Source: Rhodocyclaceae bacterium UBA2271 (lineage in GTDB: Bacteria > Pseudomonadota > Gammaproteobacteria > Burkholderiales > Rhodocyclaceae). Taken from it: a stretch of DNA of 6,252 nt. Location of the stretch: the NCBI GenBank assembly GCA_002347405.1, contig DDXB01000022.1, positions 3,591-9,842 on the forward strand, in the 5' to 3' direction. Both the position numbers and the translations under genes were made by a program. This document shows positions 1 to 6,252 of the stretch, one piece after another (the first letter of the stretch is position 1; every line of letters begins with the position of its first letter). The notes under the pieces are model-generated. The model was not told where the DNA came from. It was given only the letters and a program-made list of their open reading frames with translations, and did not search any database.

Positions 1-2145
1 GAGGAGATCGAGCGCGATCCGGCCACTGCTGCCCTATACACTTCGCGCAGCAACCTGGTGGCGGTCATCACCAACGGTACCGCCGTGCTGGGGCTGGGCG
101 ATATCGGCCCGCTCGCCGGCAAGCCGGTGATGGAAGGCAAGGGGGTCTTGTTCAAGAAATTCGCCGGCATCGATGTGTTCGACATCGAGATTGCCGAACA
201 CGACGCCGACAAACTGGTCGACATCATCGCCTCACTCGAGCCAACCTTCGGCGGCATCAACCTCGAAGACATCAAGGCGCCGGAATGTTTCCTCGTCGAA
301 CGCAAGCTGCGCGAGCGCCTGCGCATTCCGGTATTCCACGACGACCAGCATGGCACAGCGATCATTTCCGCCGCAGCGGTGCTGAACGGGATGCGCGTTG
401 TCGACAAGAACATTGGCGCGGTCAAGCTGGTTTGTTCCGGGGCCGGCGCTGCCGCCATCGCTTGCCTCGATCTATTGGTGAGTCTCGGCATTGATCGCAA
501 CAAGGTGTTCGTCTGCGACAGCAAGGGCGTGATCCATAGCGGCCGCGACAAACTCGACGAATCGAAGGCGCGTTACTCGCAGGTGACCGAGGCGCGGACG
601 CTGGCCGATGTGATGCCGGGCGCCGACATCTTCCTCGGCCTGTCCACCGGTGGTGTTTTGAAGCCGGAAATGGTCGCCGGCATGGCGGAAAACCCGCTGA
701 TCCTGGCGATGGCCAACCCCGATCCGGAAATCCTGCCCGAGGACGCCCTCGCCGTGCGGCCCGACTGCATCATCGGCACGGGCCGTTCGGACTATCCGAA
801 CCAGGTCAACAATGTGCTGTGCTTCCCCTTCATGTTTCGTGGCGCGCTCGACGTCGGTGCCACGACAATCAACGAGCCGATGAAGATCGCGGCGGTGAAG
901 GCCATCGCCGATCTGGCCCACGCCGAGCAGTCTGAAGTGGTGGCCGCGGCCTATGGCAATGCCAACCTGAGTTTTGGCCGTGATTATCTGATCCCCAAAC
1001 CCTTCGATCCGCGCCTGATTCTCACGGTGGCGCCGGCGGTGGCGCAGGCCGCGATGGATTCCGGGGTGGCGACGCGCCGCATCGATGACATGGACGCGTA
1101 TCGCCAGCAGCTCAACGAGTTCGTCTACCACTCCGGCTTTGTCATGAAGCCGGTGTTTACCGCGGCCAAATTGCAGCCGGCGCGCATCGTGTTTTGCGAG
1201 GGTGAGGACGAGCGCATGCTGCGCGCCGCACAGGTCGTCGTCGATGAGGGGCTGGCCAAGCCGATCCTGATCGGCCGGCCGGAAGTCGTCGACATGCATA
1301 TCGCCCGCCAGGGCCTGCGCATTCGTGCCGGCGAACACTTCGAACTGATCAATCCCGATTCCGACCCGCGCTACAAGGAGCTCTGGCAGGATTATTATGA
1401 ACTAACCTGTCGCAAGGGTATCGGCGCCGAGTACGCCAAGCGCGAGATGCGCCGTCGCACCACGCTGATCGGCGCCATGCTGGTGCGCCACAATTACGCC
1501 GATGCCATGCTTTGCGGCACTTTCGGCAAGCATTCGCTGCACCTGCCCTACATTGCCGATGCCATTGGGCGGCGCCCCGGCATTGACAATTTCTATGCAA
1601 TGAACATGCTGATTCTGCCGAATCGCACCCTGTTCATCGGCGACACCTATGTCAACTATGATCCGACCGCCGCCCAGATCGCCGAGATGACCCAGTTGGC
1701 GGCCGAGGAAGTGCGGCGTTTCGGCATTGTCCCCAAGGTGGCGCTGCTGTCCCATTCGAGTTTTGGCACCGAAGACACGCCGACGGCGCAAAAGATGCGC
1801 GCCGCGCTGGCCTTGCTGCGCGCGCAGGCGCCCGAGCTCGAAGTCGATGGCGAAATGCACGGCGATGCCGCGCTCGACCCCGACATCCGCCGCCAGGTCT
1901 TTCCTCGTGCCAACCTGTCCGGTCCGGCCAACCTGCTTATCATGCCGACGCTCGACGCCGCCAATATCGCCTTCAATCTCCTCAAGACGGCGGCTGGCGA
2001 CGGTCTCACGGTAGGGCCATTGCTGCTCGGAGCGGCGCGTCCGGTGCACATCCTGACCCCGACCGCCACCGTGCGGCGTATCGTCAACATGACCGCGCTG
2101 CTGTCGGTTGAGGTGGCGCATGGTCATGCGAGCGCGGTTGGCTGA
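1..2145 (+). CDS. maeB: NADP-dependent malic enzyme with C-terminal phosphotransacetylase-like domain (5' end missing)
   Basis: The frame is open from base 1 to the stop at 2143-2145, giving 714 visible residues. MaeB proteins are about 760 residues, so roughly 45-50 N-terminal residues, including the AYSPGVA-type segment with the catalytic Tyr, lie before the window. The GTG at 58 is an internal Val codon. The enzyme oxidatively decarboxylates malate to pyruvate and CO2 in the cytoplasm, forming NADPH. Visible malic-enzyme motifs (window codon numbers) are the GKPVMEGKGVLFKKFAG lysine segment (about 40-56), divalent-metal ligands in NLEDI (E89, D90) and FHDDQHGTA (D114, D115), the Rossmann loop SGAGAAAIA (146-154) followed by VCDSKG (D173), and TGRSDYPNQVNN. 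From about codon 394 to the end the protein resembles phosphate acetyltransferase. In Escherichia coli MaeB this domain is regulatory, responding to acetyl-CoA, and not known as an active transacetylase. No terminator is evident after the stop. Family assignment is very secure; NADP preference is inferred from the family. Confidence 0.95.
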   Translation, partial: EEIERDPATAALYTSRSNLVAVITNGTAVLGLGDIGPLAGKPVMEGKGVLFKKFAGIDVFDIEIAEHDADKLVDIIASLEPTFGGINLEDIKAPECFLVERKLRERLRIPVFHDDQHGTAIISAAAVLNGMRVVDKNIGAVKLVCSGAGAAAIACLDLLVSLGIDRNKVFVCDSKGVIHSGRDKLDESKARYSQVTEARTLADVMPGADIFLGLSTGGVLKPEMVAGMAENPLILAMANPDPEILPEDALAVRPDCIIGTGRSDYPNQVNNVLCFPFMFRGALDVGATTINEPMKIAAVKAIADLAHAEQSEVVAAAYGNANLSFGRDYLIPKPFDPRLILTVAPAVAQAAMDSGVATRRIDDMDAYRQQLNEFVYHSGFVMKPVFTAAKLQPARIVFCEGEDERMLRAAQVVVDEGLAKPILIGRPEVVDMHIARQGLRIRAGEHFELINPDSDPRYKELWQDYYELTCRKGIGAEYAKREMRRRTTLIGAMLVRHNYADAMLCGTFGKHSLHLPYIADAIGRRPGIDNFYAMNMLILPNRTLFIGDTYVNYDPTAAQIAEMTQLAAEEVRRFGIVPKVALLSHSSFGTEDTPTAQKMRAALALLRAQAPELEVDGEMHGDAALDPDIRRQVFPRANLSGPANLLIMPTLDAANIAFNLLKTAAGDGLTVGPLLLGAARPVHILTPTATVRRIVNMTALLSVEVAHGHASAVG

Positions 2146-2307
2146 AAAAAATGGGAAAACGTGAGAAATTGGTGTAGGATATGTGTGCAATTACTTAATT
2201 CAAATGGGTTAAATCCGTTATGCATCCAATTGGATTTAATGTTTTAGGTGATCTCGTTGCGCTGGCAGATTGGCGCCCGGGAATTTATTGGCTTTAGCCC
2301 CTTGCCC
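2146..2307 (+). promoter_or_regulatory. AT-rich intergenic region, probable pbpG promoter region
   Basis: This is the maeB-pbpG gap. By hand count 34 of the first 105 bases are G or C (about 32%), in sharp contrast with the GC-rich genes on both sides. The best -10-like hexamer is TTTAAT at 2235-2240, five of six matches to TATAAT, but no convincing -35 lies 16-18 bases upstream. If it is used, transcription would start near 2247, about 60 bases before the pbpG ATG. The hexamer overlaps the inverted repeat listed separately. The promoter assignment is inference from base composition and position; an activator-dependent or alternative-sigma promoter is equally possible. Confidence 0.35.
2209..2239. 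repeat. Nested palindromes (possible operator or weak hairpin)
   Basis: TTAAATCC at 2209-2216 and GGATTTAA at 2232-2239 are a perfect 8-base inverted repeat around a 15-base centre. Nested and overlapping its right half is a perfect 12-base palindrome, ATCCAATTGGAT, at 2224-2235. ATGCAT at 2220-2225 is a further small palindrome. The A/T-rich arms would make a weak RNA hairpin and no T-run directly follows, so a DNA-binding site near the pbpG promoter is more plausible than a terminator for maeB. No specific regulator can be named. Confidence 0.4.
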
Positions 2308-3297
2308 ATGAAAACGACACCCAAGAGTTTGCTGGCGTTACTTGTAATGGCGAGTCTCGCCGTGGGCGTGGTGAATTTCGCTACTGCCGCTACCCCGGAA
2401 AAGAAATCGGTCGCCAGCAAAAAAGCCGCCAAGCCGGTCGCCAGCAAGAAGTCCGCCAAACCGGCCGCCGCCAACAAAGCCAAACCCGCCCCGGTCAGGG
2501 CCACGGCGGCTGTCGCTGAGCAAGAGGACGGCGTGATGCCGAAACTCGGCTCCGCGGTTGCAGTCGTGATCGACCAGGCCAGCGGCGAAATTCTTTTTGA
2601 AAAAAATGGCAATGCCGTTGTGCCGATCGCTTCGATCACCAAGTTGATGACGGCGATGGTGGCGCTGGATGCAGAGCCAAATCTGGCCGAAATCCTGACG
2701 ATCGGCAAGGACGATATCGACCTTCTGAAAGGTACGCATTCACGGCTGACGGTCGGCACCCAACTGACGCGCGAGGAGATGCTGCGTCTGGCCCTGATGT
2801 CCTCTGAAAACCGCGCTTCGTCGGCCCTGTCGCGCCACTACCCGGGCGGGCGCGAGGCCTTTGTCGCCGCCATGAACCACAAGGCGCGAGCGCTTGGCCT
2901 CACCGACACCCGCTTTGCCGATCCGACCGGATTGACGGCCGCGAATGTTGCCAGCGCGCACGACCTCGTCAAGATGGTCGATGCCGCCCATCAATACCCG
3001 CTGATCCGTGAGTTTTCCACCATGGAAGAACATCAGGTGGCGGTGAAAGGGCGTCCGCAGACTTTCCGCAACACCAATGCACTGGTGAGGAACGAGGGAT
3101 GGCACATCGGCCTGTCGAAGACCGGTTACATCAGCGAGGCGGGCAAATGCCTGGTCATGCTGACCTGGCTCAACAACAAGCCAACCATCATCGTTCTGCT
3201 CGATTCCTGGGGCAAGCTCACCCGCGTCGGTGATGCCAATCGCATCAAGCGCTGGATGGAAAGTCTGGCCAGCGCCCAGGGTACATTCAGGGGCTGA
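2308..3297 (+). CDS. pbpG: D-alanyl-D-alanine endopeptidase (penicillin-binding protein 7 type, peptidase S11)
   Basis: A 329-residue periplasmic serine hydrolase that by family cleaves D-Ala-to-diaminopimelate cross-links in peptidoglycan, acting in wall remodelling. The ATG at 2308 is chosen because it opens a classic signal peptide: Lys2 and Lys6, a hydrophobic stretch at 8-22, and an ATA/A cleavage site near residue 27. The open frame extends to a GTG at 2248, but that would bury the signal under about 20 unrelated residues. No good Shine-Dalgarno precedes 2308. Residues 31-68 form a Lys/Ala/Pro-rich linker. The catalytic domain starts near residue 80 and has all three penicillin-binding motifs: SITK (Ser109, Lys112), SEN (166-168) within LMSSENRA, and KTG (271-273). 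HYPGG and FADPTGL are typical of PbpG/DacA-type enzymes. The protein ends soon after the catalytic domain, without the long C-terminal anchor domain of DacA-type carboxypeptidases, which favours PbpG. It stands alone, separated from both neighbours by over 100 bases. Confidence 0.92.
   Translation: MKTTPKSLLALLVMASLAVGVVNFATAATPEKKSVASKKAAKPVASKKSAKPAAANKAKPAPVRATAAVAEQEDGVMPKLGSAVAVVIDQASGEILFEKNGNAVVPIASITKLMTAMVALDAEPNLAEILTIGKDDIDLLKGTHSRLTVGTQLTREEMLRLALMSSENRASSALSRHYPGGREAFVAAMNHKARALGLTDTRFADPTGLTAANVASAHDLVKMVDAAHQYPLIREFSTMEEHQVAVKGRPQTFRNTNALVRNEGWHIGLSKTGYISEAGKCLVMLTWLNNKPTIIVLLDSWGKLTRVGDANRIKRWMESLASAQGTFRG
2410..2463 (+). repeat. 27-base tandem duplication encoding a Lys/Ala/Pro linker in pbpG
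   Basis: Bases 2410-2436 and 2437-2463 are adjacent in-frame copies that match at 23 of 27 positions, encoding VASKKAAKP and VASKKSAKP. Three of the four differences are silent Lys-codon swaps (AAA/AAG) and one changes Ala to Ser. A further degenerate Ala/Lys/Pro stretch follows to about 2490. The segment sits between the signal peptide and the catalytic domain and would be a flexible, strongly basic tether in the periplasm. Confidence 0.8.
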
Positions 3298-3308
3298 TGC
3301 CGCCGTCC

Positions 3309-3372
3309 CGCCAGCGCCGACTTTTGGCGATGGCAGGGGGCCAAAAAATCCGCCAACGCCGATCTTTTGGGC
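3309..3372. repeat. Duplicated intergenic element with alternative hairpins
   Basis: Copy A (3309-3327, CGCCAGCGCCGACTTTTGG) and copy B (3351-3370, CGCCAACGCCGATCTTTTGG) differ by one substitution and one inserted base. Between them GCCAAAA (3340-3346) is the exact reverse complement of TTTTGGC (3322-3328) in copy A, with an 11-base loop. The same arm, extended to 3339-3350, pairs at 10 of 12 positions with 3361-3372 at copy B, with a 10-base loop. The two hairpins therefore share an arm and exclude each other. No T-run follows either stem on the + strand, so neither is a standard intrinsic terminator. It lies between pbpG and the lut operon, 55 bases before the lutA start. Confidence 0.6.
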
Positions 3373-3412
3373 AGGCGCAAAGCAAGCCACCGACATAGCC
3401 CACGACAAGGAT

Positions 3413-3416
3413 GGAG
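3413..3416 (+). promoter_or_regulatory. Ribosome binding site of lutA
   Basis: GGAG lies 11 bases before the ATG at 3428, within AAGGATGGAG. It supports that start over the much longer open frame beginning at 3230, which would overlap the end of pbpG. Confidence 0.6.
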
Positions 3417-3427
3417 ACTGCCGCAAT

Positions 3428-4153
3428 ATGCGTGTTGCCCTATTTGTGACCTGCCTGGTCGATCTGATGCGTCCGCGCATCGGTTTTGCCACCATCGAAC
3501 TGCTGGAAGCCGCCGGCTGCAATGTGATCGTCCCGGCCGGCCAGACCTGTTGCGGTCAGCCCGCCTGGAACAGTGGCGACCGTGCTGCGGCGGCGGCGCT
3601 GGCGAAAAAAGTCATCGACGAGTTCGTCGGCAGCGCATATGTCGTCGTGCCGTCCGGATCCTGCGCCGACCAGATCCGCAACGAATATCCGGTCATTCTG
3701 GCCGACGAGCCGGAATGGCATGCGCGCGCCGTGGAACTGGCCGGCCGGGTCTACGAACTTACCGATTTTCTGGTGAATGTCGCCCGCATCGGGACTTTGC
3801 CCGGCAACTTCTCCGGTAGCGTCACCTATCACGACTCTTGTACCGGTTTGCGCAGCATGGGCATCAAGGAGCAACCGCGCGACCTGCTGGCCAAACTGCC
3901 GGGTGTCGAACTGAAAGAAATGGATGCGGCTGAGGAATGCTGCGGTTTCGGCGGCACCTTCTCGGTCAAGTTTGGCGAAATTTCCGCGGCAATTGCCGCA
4001 AAGAAGTGCGGCAATGCCTGCGCCTCCGGTGCCGGGACCATCGTCGGTGGCGACCTCGGCTGCCTGCTCAATATCGAGGGCAAACTCCGTCGCCTGGGTG
4101 ACGAAACGACGCAGGTCAGGCACATCGCCGAAGTGCTGACGGCCAAAAACTAA
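3428..4153 (+). CDS. lutA: L-lactate dehydrogenase complex subunit LutA (CCG-domain protein, YkgE family)
   Basis: A 241-residue cytoplasmic protein, matching the usual 235-240 of LutA/YkgE. It is one of three subunits of the iron-sulfur, flavin-independent L-lactate oxidation system converting L-lactate to pyruvate. Two CCG (cysteine-rich) domains are visible. The first has Cys9, the CCG at 41-43 in GQTCCGQPAWNSG, and Cys79 in PSGSC. The second has Cys138 in YHDSC, the CCG at 171-173 in ECCGFGGTFSVK, and Cys212 in GGDLGC. CCG domains in heterodisulfide reductase and glycolate oxidase GlcF bind iron-sulfur clusters. The single Cys79 and Cys212, in place of a full CxxC, are as in E. coli YkgE from memory. 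The ATG at 3428 is supported by a ribosome binding site and by family length; upstream in-frame codons encode low-complexity sequence overlapping pbpG. lutB starts 4 bases after the stop. GlcF is the main alternative relative, but it is longer and carries ferredoxin motifs absent here. Confidence 0.93.
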   Translation: MRVALFVTCLVDLMRPRIGFATIELLEAAGCNVIVPAGQTCCGQPAWNSGDRAAAAALAKKVIDEFVGSAYVVVPSGSCADQIRNEYPVILADEPEWHARAVELAGRVYELTDFLVNVARIGTLPGNFSGSVTYHDSCTGLRSMGIKEQPRDLLAKLPGVELKEMDAAEECCGFGGTFSVKFGEISAAIAAKKCGNACASGAGTIVGGDLGCLLNIEGKLRRLGDETTQVRHIAEVLTAKN

Positions 4154-4157
4154 AGCC

Positions 4158-5570
4158 ATGGAAAGCCGCTCCCGCCACTTCAAGGCCAATGCCGCCGCAT
4201 CGCTGGCCAACCCGGTGCTGCAAGCCAACCTCAAGACCGCCAAGGGCAAGTTTGTCGACAAGCGTGCCATTGCCATCAAGGAAATCGACGACTTCGAGGG
4301 CTCCCGCGAGGCGGCCAAAAACATCCGCAACCGGGTGCTGGAAAACCTCGATCTCTGGCTCGAAAAATTTGAGGAAACCGCGACGGCGCGCGGCGCCACC
4401 GTTCTGTGGGCGAAGGACGGCGACGAGATCTGTCGCCTTGTCGCCGAAATCGGGCAACGCCATGGCGTGCAGAAAGCCGCCAAGTCGAAGTCGATGCTGT
4501 CCGAAGAAGCCAACCTCAATATGGCGCTCACGGCAGCCGGCATCCGGCCGATCGAAACCGATCTCGGCGAATACATCCTGCAGATCAACGACAACGAGCC
4601 GCCATCGCACATCATCGCGCCGGTGGTGCACAAAAGTCTCGATGAAGTCGCGGATCTGTTCCATCAGGTGCACAAGACACCGCGCAAGACCGAAATTCAG
4701 GCGCTGACGCGCGAGGCCCGCGAAGTGCTGCGCGAGCACTTTCTCACCGCCGACATGGGCATCTCCGGCGGCAACTTTCTCGTCGCCGAAACCGGCTCGG
4801 TGGCGCTCGTCACCAACGAGGGCAACGGCCGCATGGTGACCACCCTGCCGCGCGTCCATGTGGTCATCACCGGTATCGAGAAGGTGGTGCCGACGCTCGA
4901 AGACCTGACGCTCTTGCTGCGCCTGTTGCCGCGCTCGGCCACCGGCCAGTCGATCTCCAACTATGTGTCAGTGCTCACTGGCGTGAAGACGCCTGCAGAG
5001 CTTGATGGCCCGGAACATCTTTACTTCATCCTCGTCGATAACGGCCGCGCCGATGTCGTGGGAACCGAATTCCAGGACATGCTGCGCTGCATTCGCTGCG
5101 GCGCCTGCATGAACCACTGCCCGGTTTATCAAACCATCGGCGGCCACGCCTATGGCTGGGTTTATCCCGGCCCGATGGGTGCGGTGCTCACCCCGCTGTA
5201 TACCGGACTGGAAAACGCCATCGACCTGCCGCAAGCCGCTACGTTGTGCAATCAGTGCGGCGTGGTTTGTCCGGTGATGATCCCGCTGCCTGAATTGTTG
5301 CGCAAGCTGCGCGAAAAACAGGTTGAAAAACATCTGCGGCCCTGGTTCGAGCGCTTCGCCCTGAAAATCTGGGCCAGGGTGGCGGCCAGCCCGCCGCTGT
5401 ATGCGCTGGGTTCCTGGCTGGGGGTGCGCTACCTTAAATGGCTGGCCGGCGGCCAGGACCGGATTCCCGTTCTGGGGGTTGCCCCCGGGTGGACTCTGGG
5501 CCGTGACTTCCCCGCGCCGGAGGGCGAGACCTTCCGCGAGCAGTATGCAGAAAGGCAAGGCAAACGATGA
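4158..5570 (+). CDS. lutB: L-lactate dehydrogenase complex iron-sulfur subunit LutB (YkgF family)
   Basis: A 470-residue protein, the usual length for LutB/YkgF, serving as the electron-transferring subunit of the LutABC L-lactate oxidation complex. The N-terminal two-thirds is a LUD (lactate utilisation) domain, with the signature MGISGGNFLVAETGS at 200-214 and LPRVH at 230-234. A ferredoxin-like segment follows: CIRCGACMNHCP, with cysteines 311, 314, 317 and 321, and CNQCGVVCP, with cysteines 364, 367 and 371, suited to two [4Fe-4S] clusters. The roughly 90 residues after this are a LutB-type C-terminal region with a moderately hydrophobic stretch near 400-430, which I read as family-typical rather than a clear membrane span. 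The ATG at 4158 lies 4 bases after the lutA stop and lacks a strong Shine-Dalgarno, suggesting translation coupled to lutA. Its stop overlaps the lutC start. No frameshift or missing cluster cysteine is seen. Confidence 0.95.
   Translation: MESRSRHFKANAAASLANPVLQANLKTAKGKFVDKRAIAIKEIDDFEGSREAAKNIRNRVLENLDLWLEKFEETATARGATVLWAKDGDEICRLVAEIGQRHGVQKAAKSKSMLSEEANLNMALTAAGIRPIETDLGEYILQINDNEPPSHIIAPVVHKSLDEVADLFHQVHKTPRKTEIQALTREAREVLREHFLTADMGISGGNFLVAETGSVALVTNEGNGRMVTTLPRVHVVITGIEKVVPTLEDLTLLLRLLPRSATGQSISNYVSVLTGVKTPAELDGPEHLYFILVDNGRADVVGTEFQDMLRCIRCGACMNHCPVYQTIGGHAYGWVYPGPMGAVLTPLYTGLENAIDLPQAATLCNQCGVVCPVMIPLPELLRKLREKQVEKHLRPWFERFALKIWARVAASPPLYALGSWLGVRYLKWLAGGQDRIPVLGVAPGWTLGRDFPAPEGETFREQYAERQGKR
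5557..5560 (+). promoter_or_regulatory. Ribosome binding site of lutC
   Basis: AAGG ends 6 bases before the lutC ATG at 5567, inside the last codons of lutB. With the ATGA stop/start overlap it fixes the lutC start and indicates coupled translation. Confidence 0.5.
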
Positions 5571-6229
5571 GCAGAAGGGAAGACATCATCGGCCGGGTGC
5601 GCGCCGGCCTCGGCCGTGAGGAGGCCAATACCGTAGCGGCCAGGAAGGATATTGATGCCGCCCTCGCCGCCCGGGTGCAGGGGCCGCGTCCGGCCATGCC
5701 GACTGACATTGCCGCCCTGACGACCCGTTTTGTGGATAAATCGCTTGCCCAGTCGAGCACCCTCGACCGGGTTGCCACCCTGGCTGACGCTCCGGCCGCC
5801 ATTGCCCGCTACCTGAGCGGGATGAGCCTGCCGCTCTCCGCCGTCATCTGGCCGAGCCTGGCCGGACTGGACTGGCGTGCCGCCGGCCTTGAGGTCGCAG
5901 CCCGCGGCGCGGTGGATAGCGATATGGTCGGCATCACCGGCTGTTATTGCGCCATTGCCGAAACCGGCACGCTGATGGCCTGTTCCGCGCCCGATCACCC
6001 GCCGACCGTAAGCCTGTTGCCCGAGACGCATGTCGCGCTGGTGCCGATGAGCCGCATCGTGCCCGGCATGGAAGACGCATGGGCGCTGGCCCGCGCCGAG
6101 TTGGGCCGCCTGCCGCGGGCGGTCAATTTCATTTCCGGCCCTTCGCGTACCGGCGACATCGAGCAGACCATCGTGCTAGGGGCGCATGGTCCGTATCGGG
6201 TGCATCTGGTGATCGTCGAGGGCGAATAA
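5567..6229 (+). CDS. lutC: L-lactate dehydrogenase complex subunit LutC (LUD domain, YkgG family)
   Basis: A 220-residue LUD-domain protein, slightly shorter than E. coli YkgG (about 231) and Bacillus subtilis LutC (about 240). It is the third subunit needed for LutABC-dependent L-lactate oxidation; its exact chemical role within the complex is not settled. Recognisable LUD segments are VGITGCYCAIAETGTL at 121-136, the SLLPETHVALVPMSRIV stretch that follows, and ISGPSRTGDIE at 189-199. Cys126 and Cys128 lie beside the AETG loop; LutC has no ferredoxin-type cluster motif, so I do not assign them a cluster. The N-terminal 100 residues are variable and Ala-rich, as in the family. The ATG overlaps the lutB stop as ATGA and has AAGG 6 bases upstream, so the start is well supported. 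Only 23 bases remain after the stop, so whether the operon continues cannot be seen. Confidence 0.93.
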   Translation: MSRREDIIGRVRAGLGREEANTVAARKDIDAALAARVQGPRPAMPTDIAALTTRFVDKSLAQSSTLDRVATLADAPAAIARYLSGMSLPLSAVIWPSLAGLDWRAAGLEVAARGAVDSDMVGITGCYCAIAETGTLMACSAPDHPPTVSLLPETHVALVPMSRIVPGMEDAWALARAELGRLPRAVNFISGPSRTGDIEQTIVLGAHGPYRVHLVIVEGE

Positions 6230-6252
6230 ATCTGCCTCCGCCGGGCCGCCCC

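Noticed and set aside
472..1338. Minus-strand open frame (288 codons) inside maeB
   Set aside because: Its translation is His/Arg/Gly-rich with no recognisable domain, and it is antisense to the conserved malic-enzyme core; a shadow frame.
1402..2190. Minus-strand open frame (262 codons) opposite the end of maeB
   Set aside because: Antisense to the phosphotransacetylase-like domain, Arg/His/Gly-rich, with no recognisable domain or ribosome binding site.
2224..2235. Binding site of a PdhR/LldR-type lactate or pyruvate regulator, because the palindrome contains AATTGG
   Set aside because: Those sites have two half-sites separated by several bases (AATTGG...CCAATT), whereas this is a contiguous palindrome, and it lies upstream of pbpG, not the lut operon.
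3322..3372. Intrinsic terminator of pbpG
   Set aside because: The hairpins lack a following T-run on the + strand, so they do not fit the standard form, although a Rho-assisted or imperfect terminator cannot be excluded.
3230..3427. N-terminal extension of lutA to the ATG at 3230
   Set aside because: It would overlap the last 68 bases of pbpG and add 66 Pro/Ala-rich residues absent from the LutA family; the ATG at 3428 has a ribosome binding site and gives the family length.
3428..4153. Loss of CxxC cysteines in LutA as a sign of a degenerate subunit
   Set aside because: Single cysteines at these positions are the normal state in LutA/YkgE proteins as I recall them, so this is not an anomaly.
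3440..4633. Long minus-strand open frame (397 codons) opposite lutA and lutB
   Set aside because: It is antisense to two genes with clear family motifs, spans their junction, has no recognisable domain, and is the kind of open frame GC-rich third-position bias produces.

Overview
This is a GC-rich, densely coding stretch of a bacterial chromosome in which every recognisable gene lies on the + strand. Protein similarity recalled from known families (MaeB, PbpG, LutA/B/C) points to a proteobacterium, most likely a betaproteobacterium of the Rhodocyclales type (Dechloromonas/Azonexus/Zoogloea-like). That placement is an impression from protein and codon style, not a computed result.

Layout: (1) Positions 1-2145 hold most of a large, MaeB-type NADP-dependent malic enzyme fused to a C-terminal phosphotransacetylase-like domain; its first ~45-50 residues lie outside the window. 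(2) Positions 2146-2307 are a strikingly AT-rich intergenic region (34 G/C in the first 105 bases by hand count) with nested palindromes, the best candidate in the window for a promoter/operator. (3) Positions 2308-3297 encode a secreted penicillin-binding-protein-7-type D-Ala-D-Ala endopeptidase (PbpG), with SxxK, SxN and KTG motifs and an unusual Lys/Ala/Pro-rich linker after the signal peptide. (4) Positions 3298-3427 are intergenic and carry a duplicated ~20-base element with an inverted half-copy between the two copies, allowing two mutually exclusive hairpins. (5) Positions 3428-6229 form a tight three-gene operon, lutA-lutB-lutC, encoding the iron-sulfur L-lactate dehydrogenase complex; lutA-lutB are 4 bases apart and lutB-lutC share an ATGA overlap.

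How the genes work together: LutABC oxidises L-lactate to pyruvate, and MaeB decarboxylates malate to pyruvate with NADPH formation, so two of the three units feed the same pyruvate node. This is a loose thematic link; the cell-wall gene pbpG sits between them and no shared control is visible. No lactate permease and no GntR/LysR-type lactate regulator is present in the window, so these must lie elsewhere or beyond its right edge.

I found no mobile element, CRISPR array, tRNA, rRNA or undescribed multi-gene system. The gene content is ordinary housekeeping/catabolic chromosome; the only unexplained structures are in the two intergenic regions and the low-complexity linker of PbpG.
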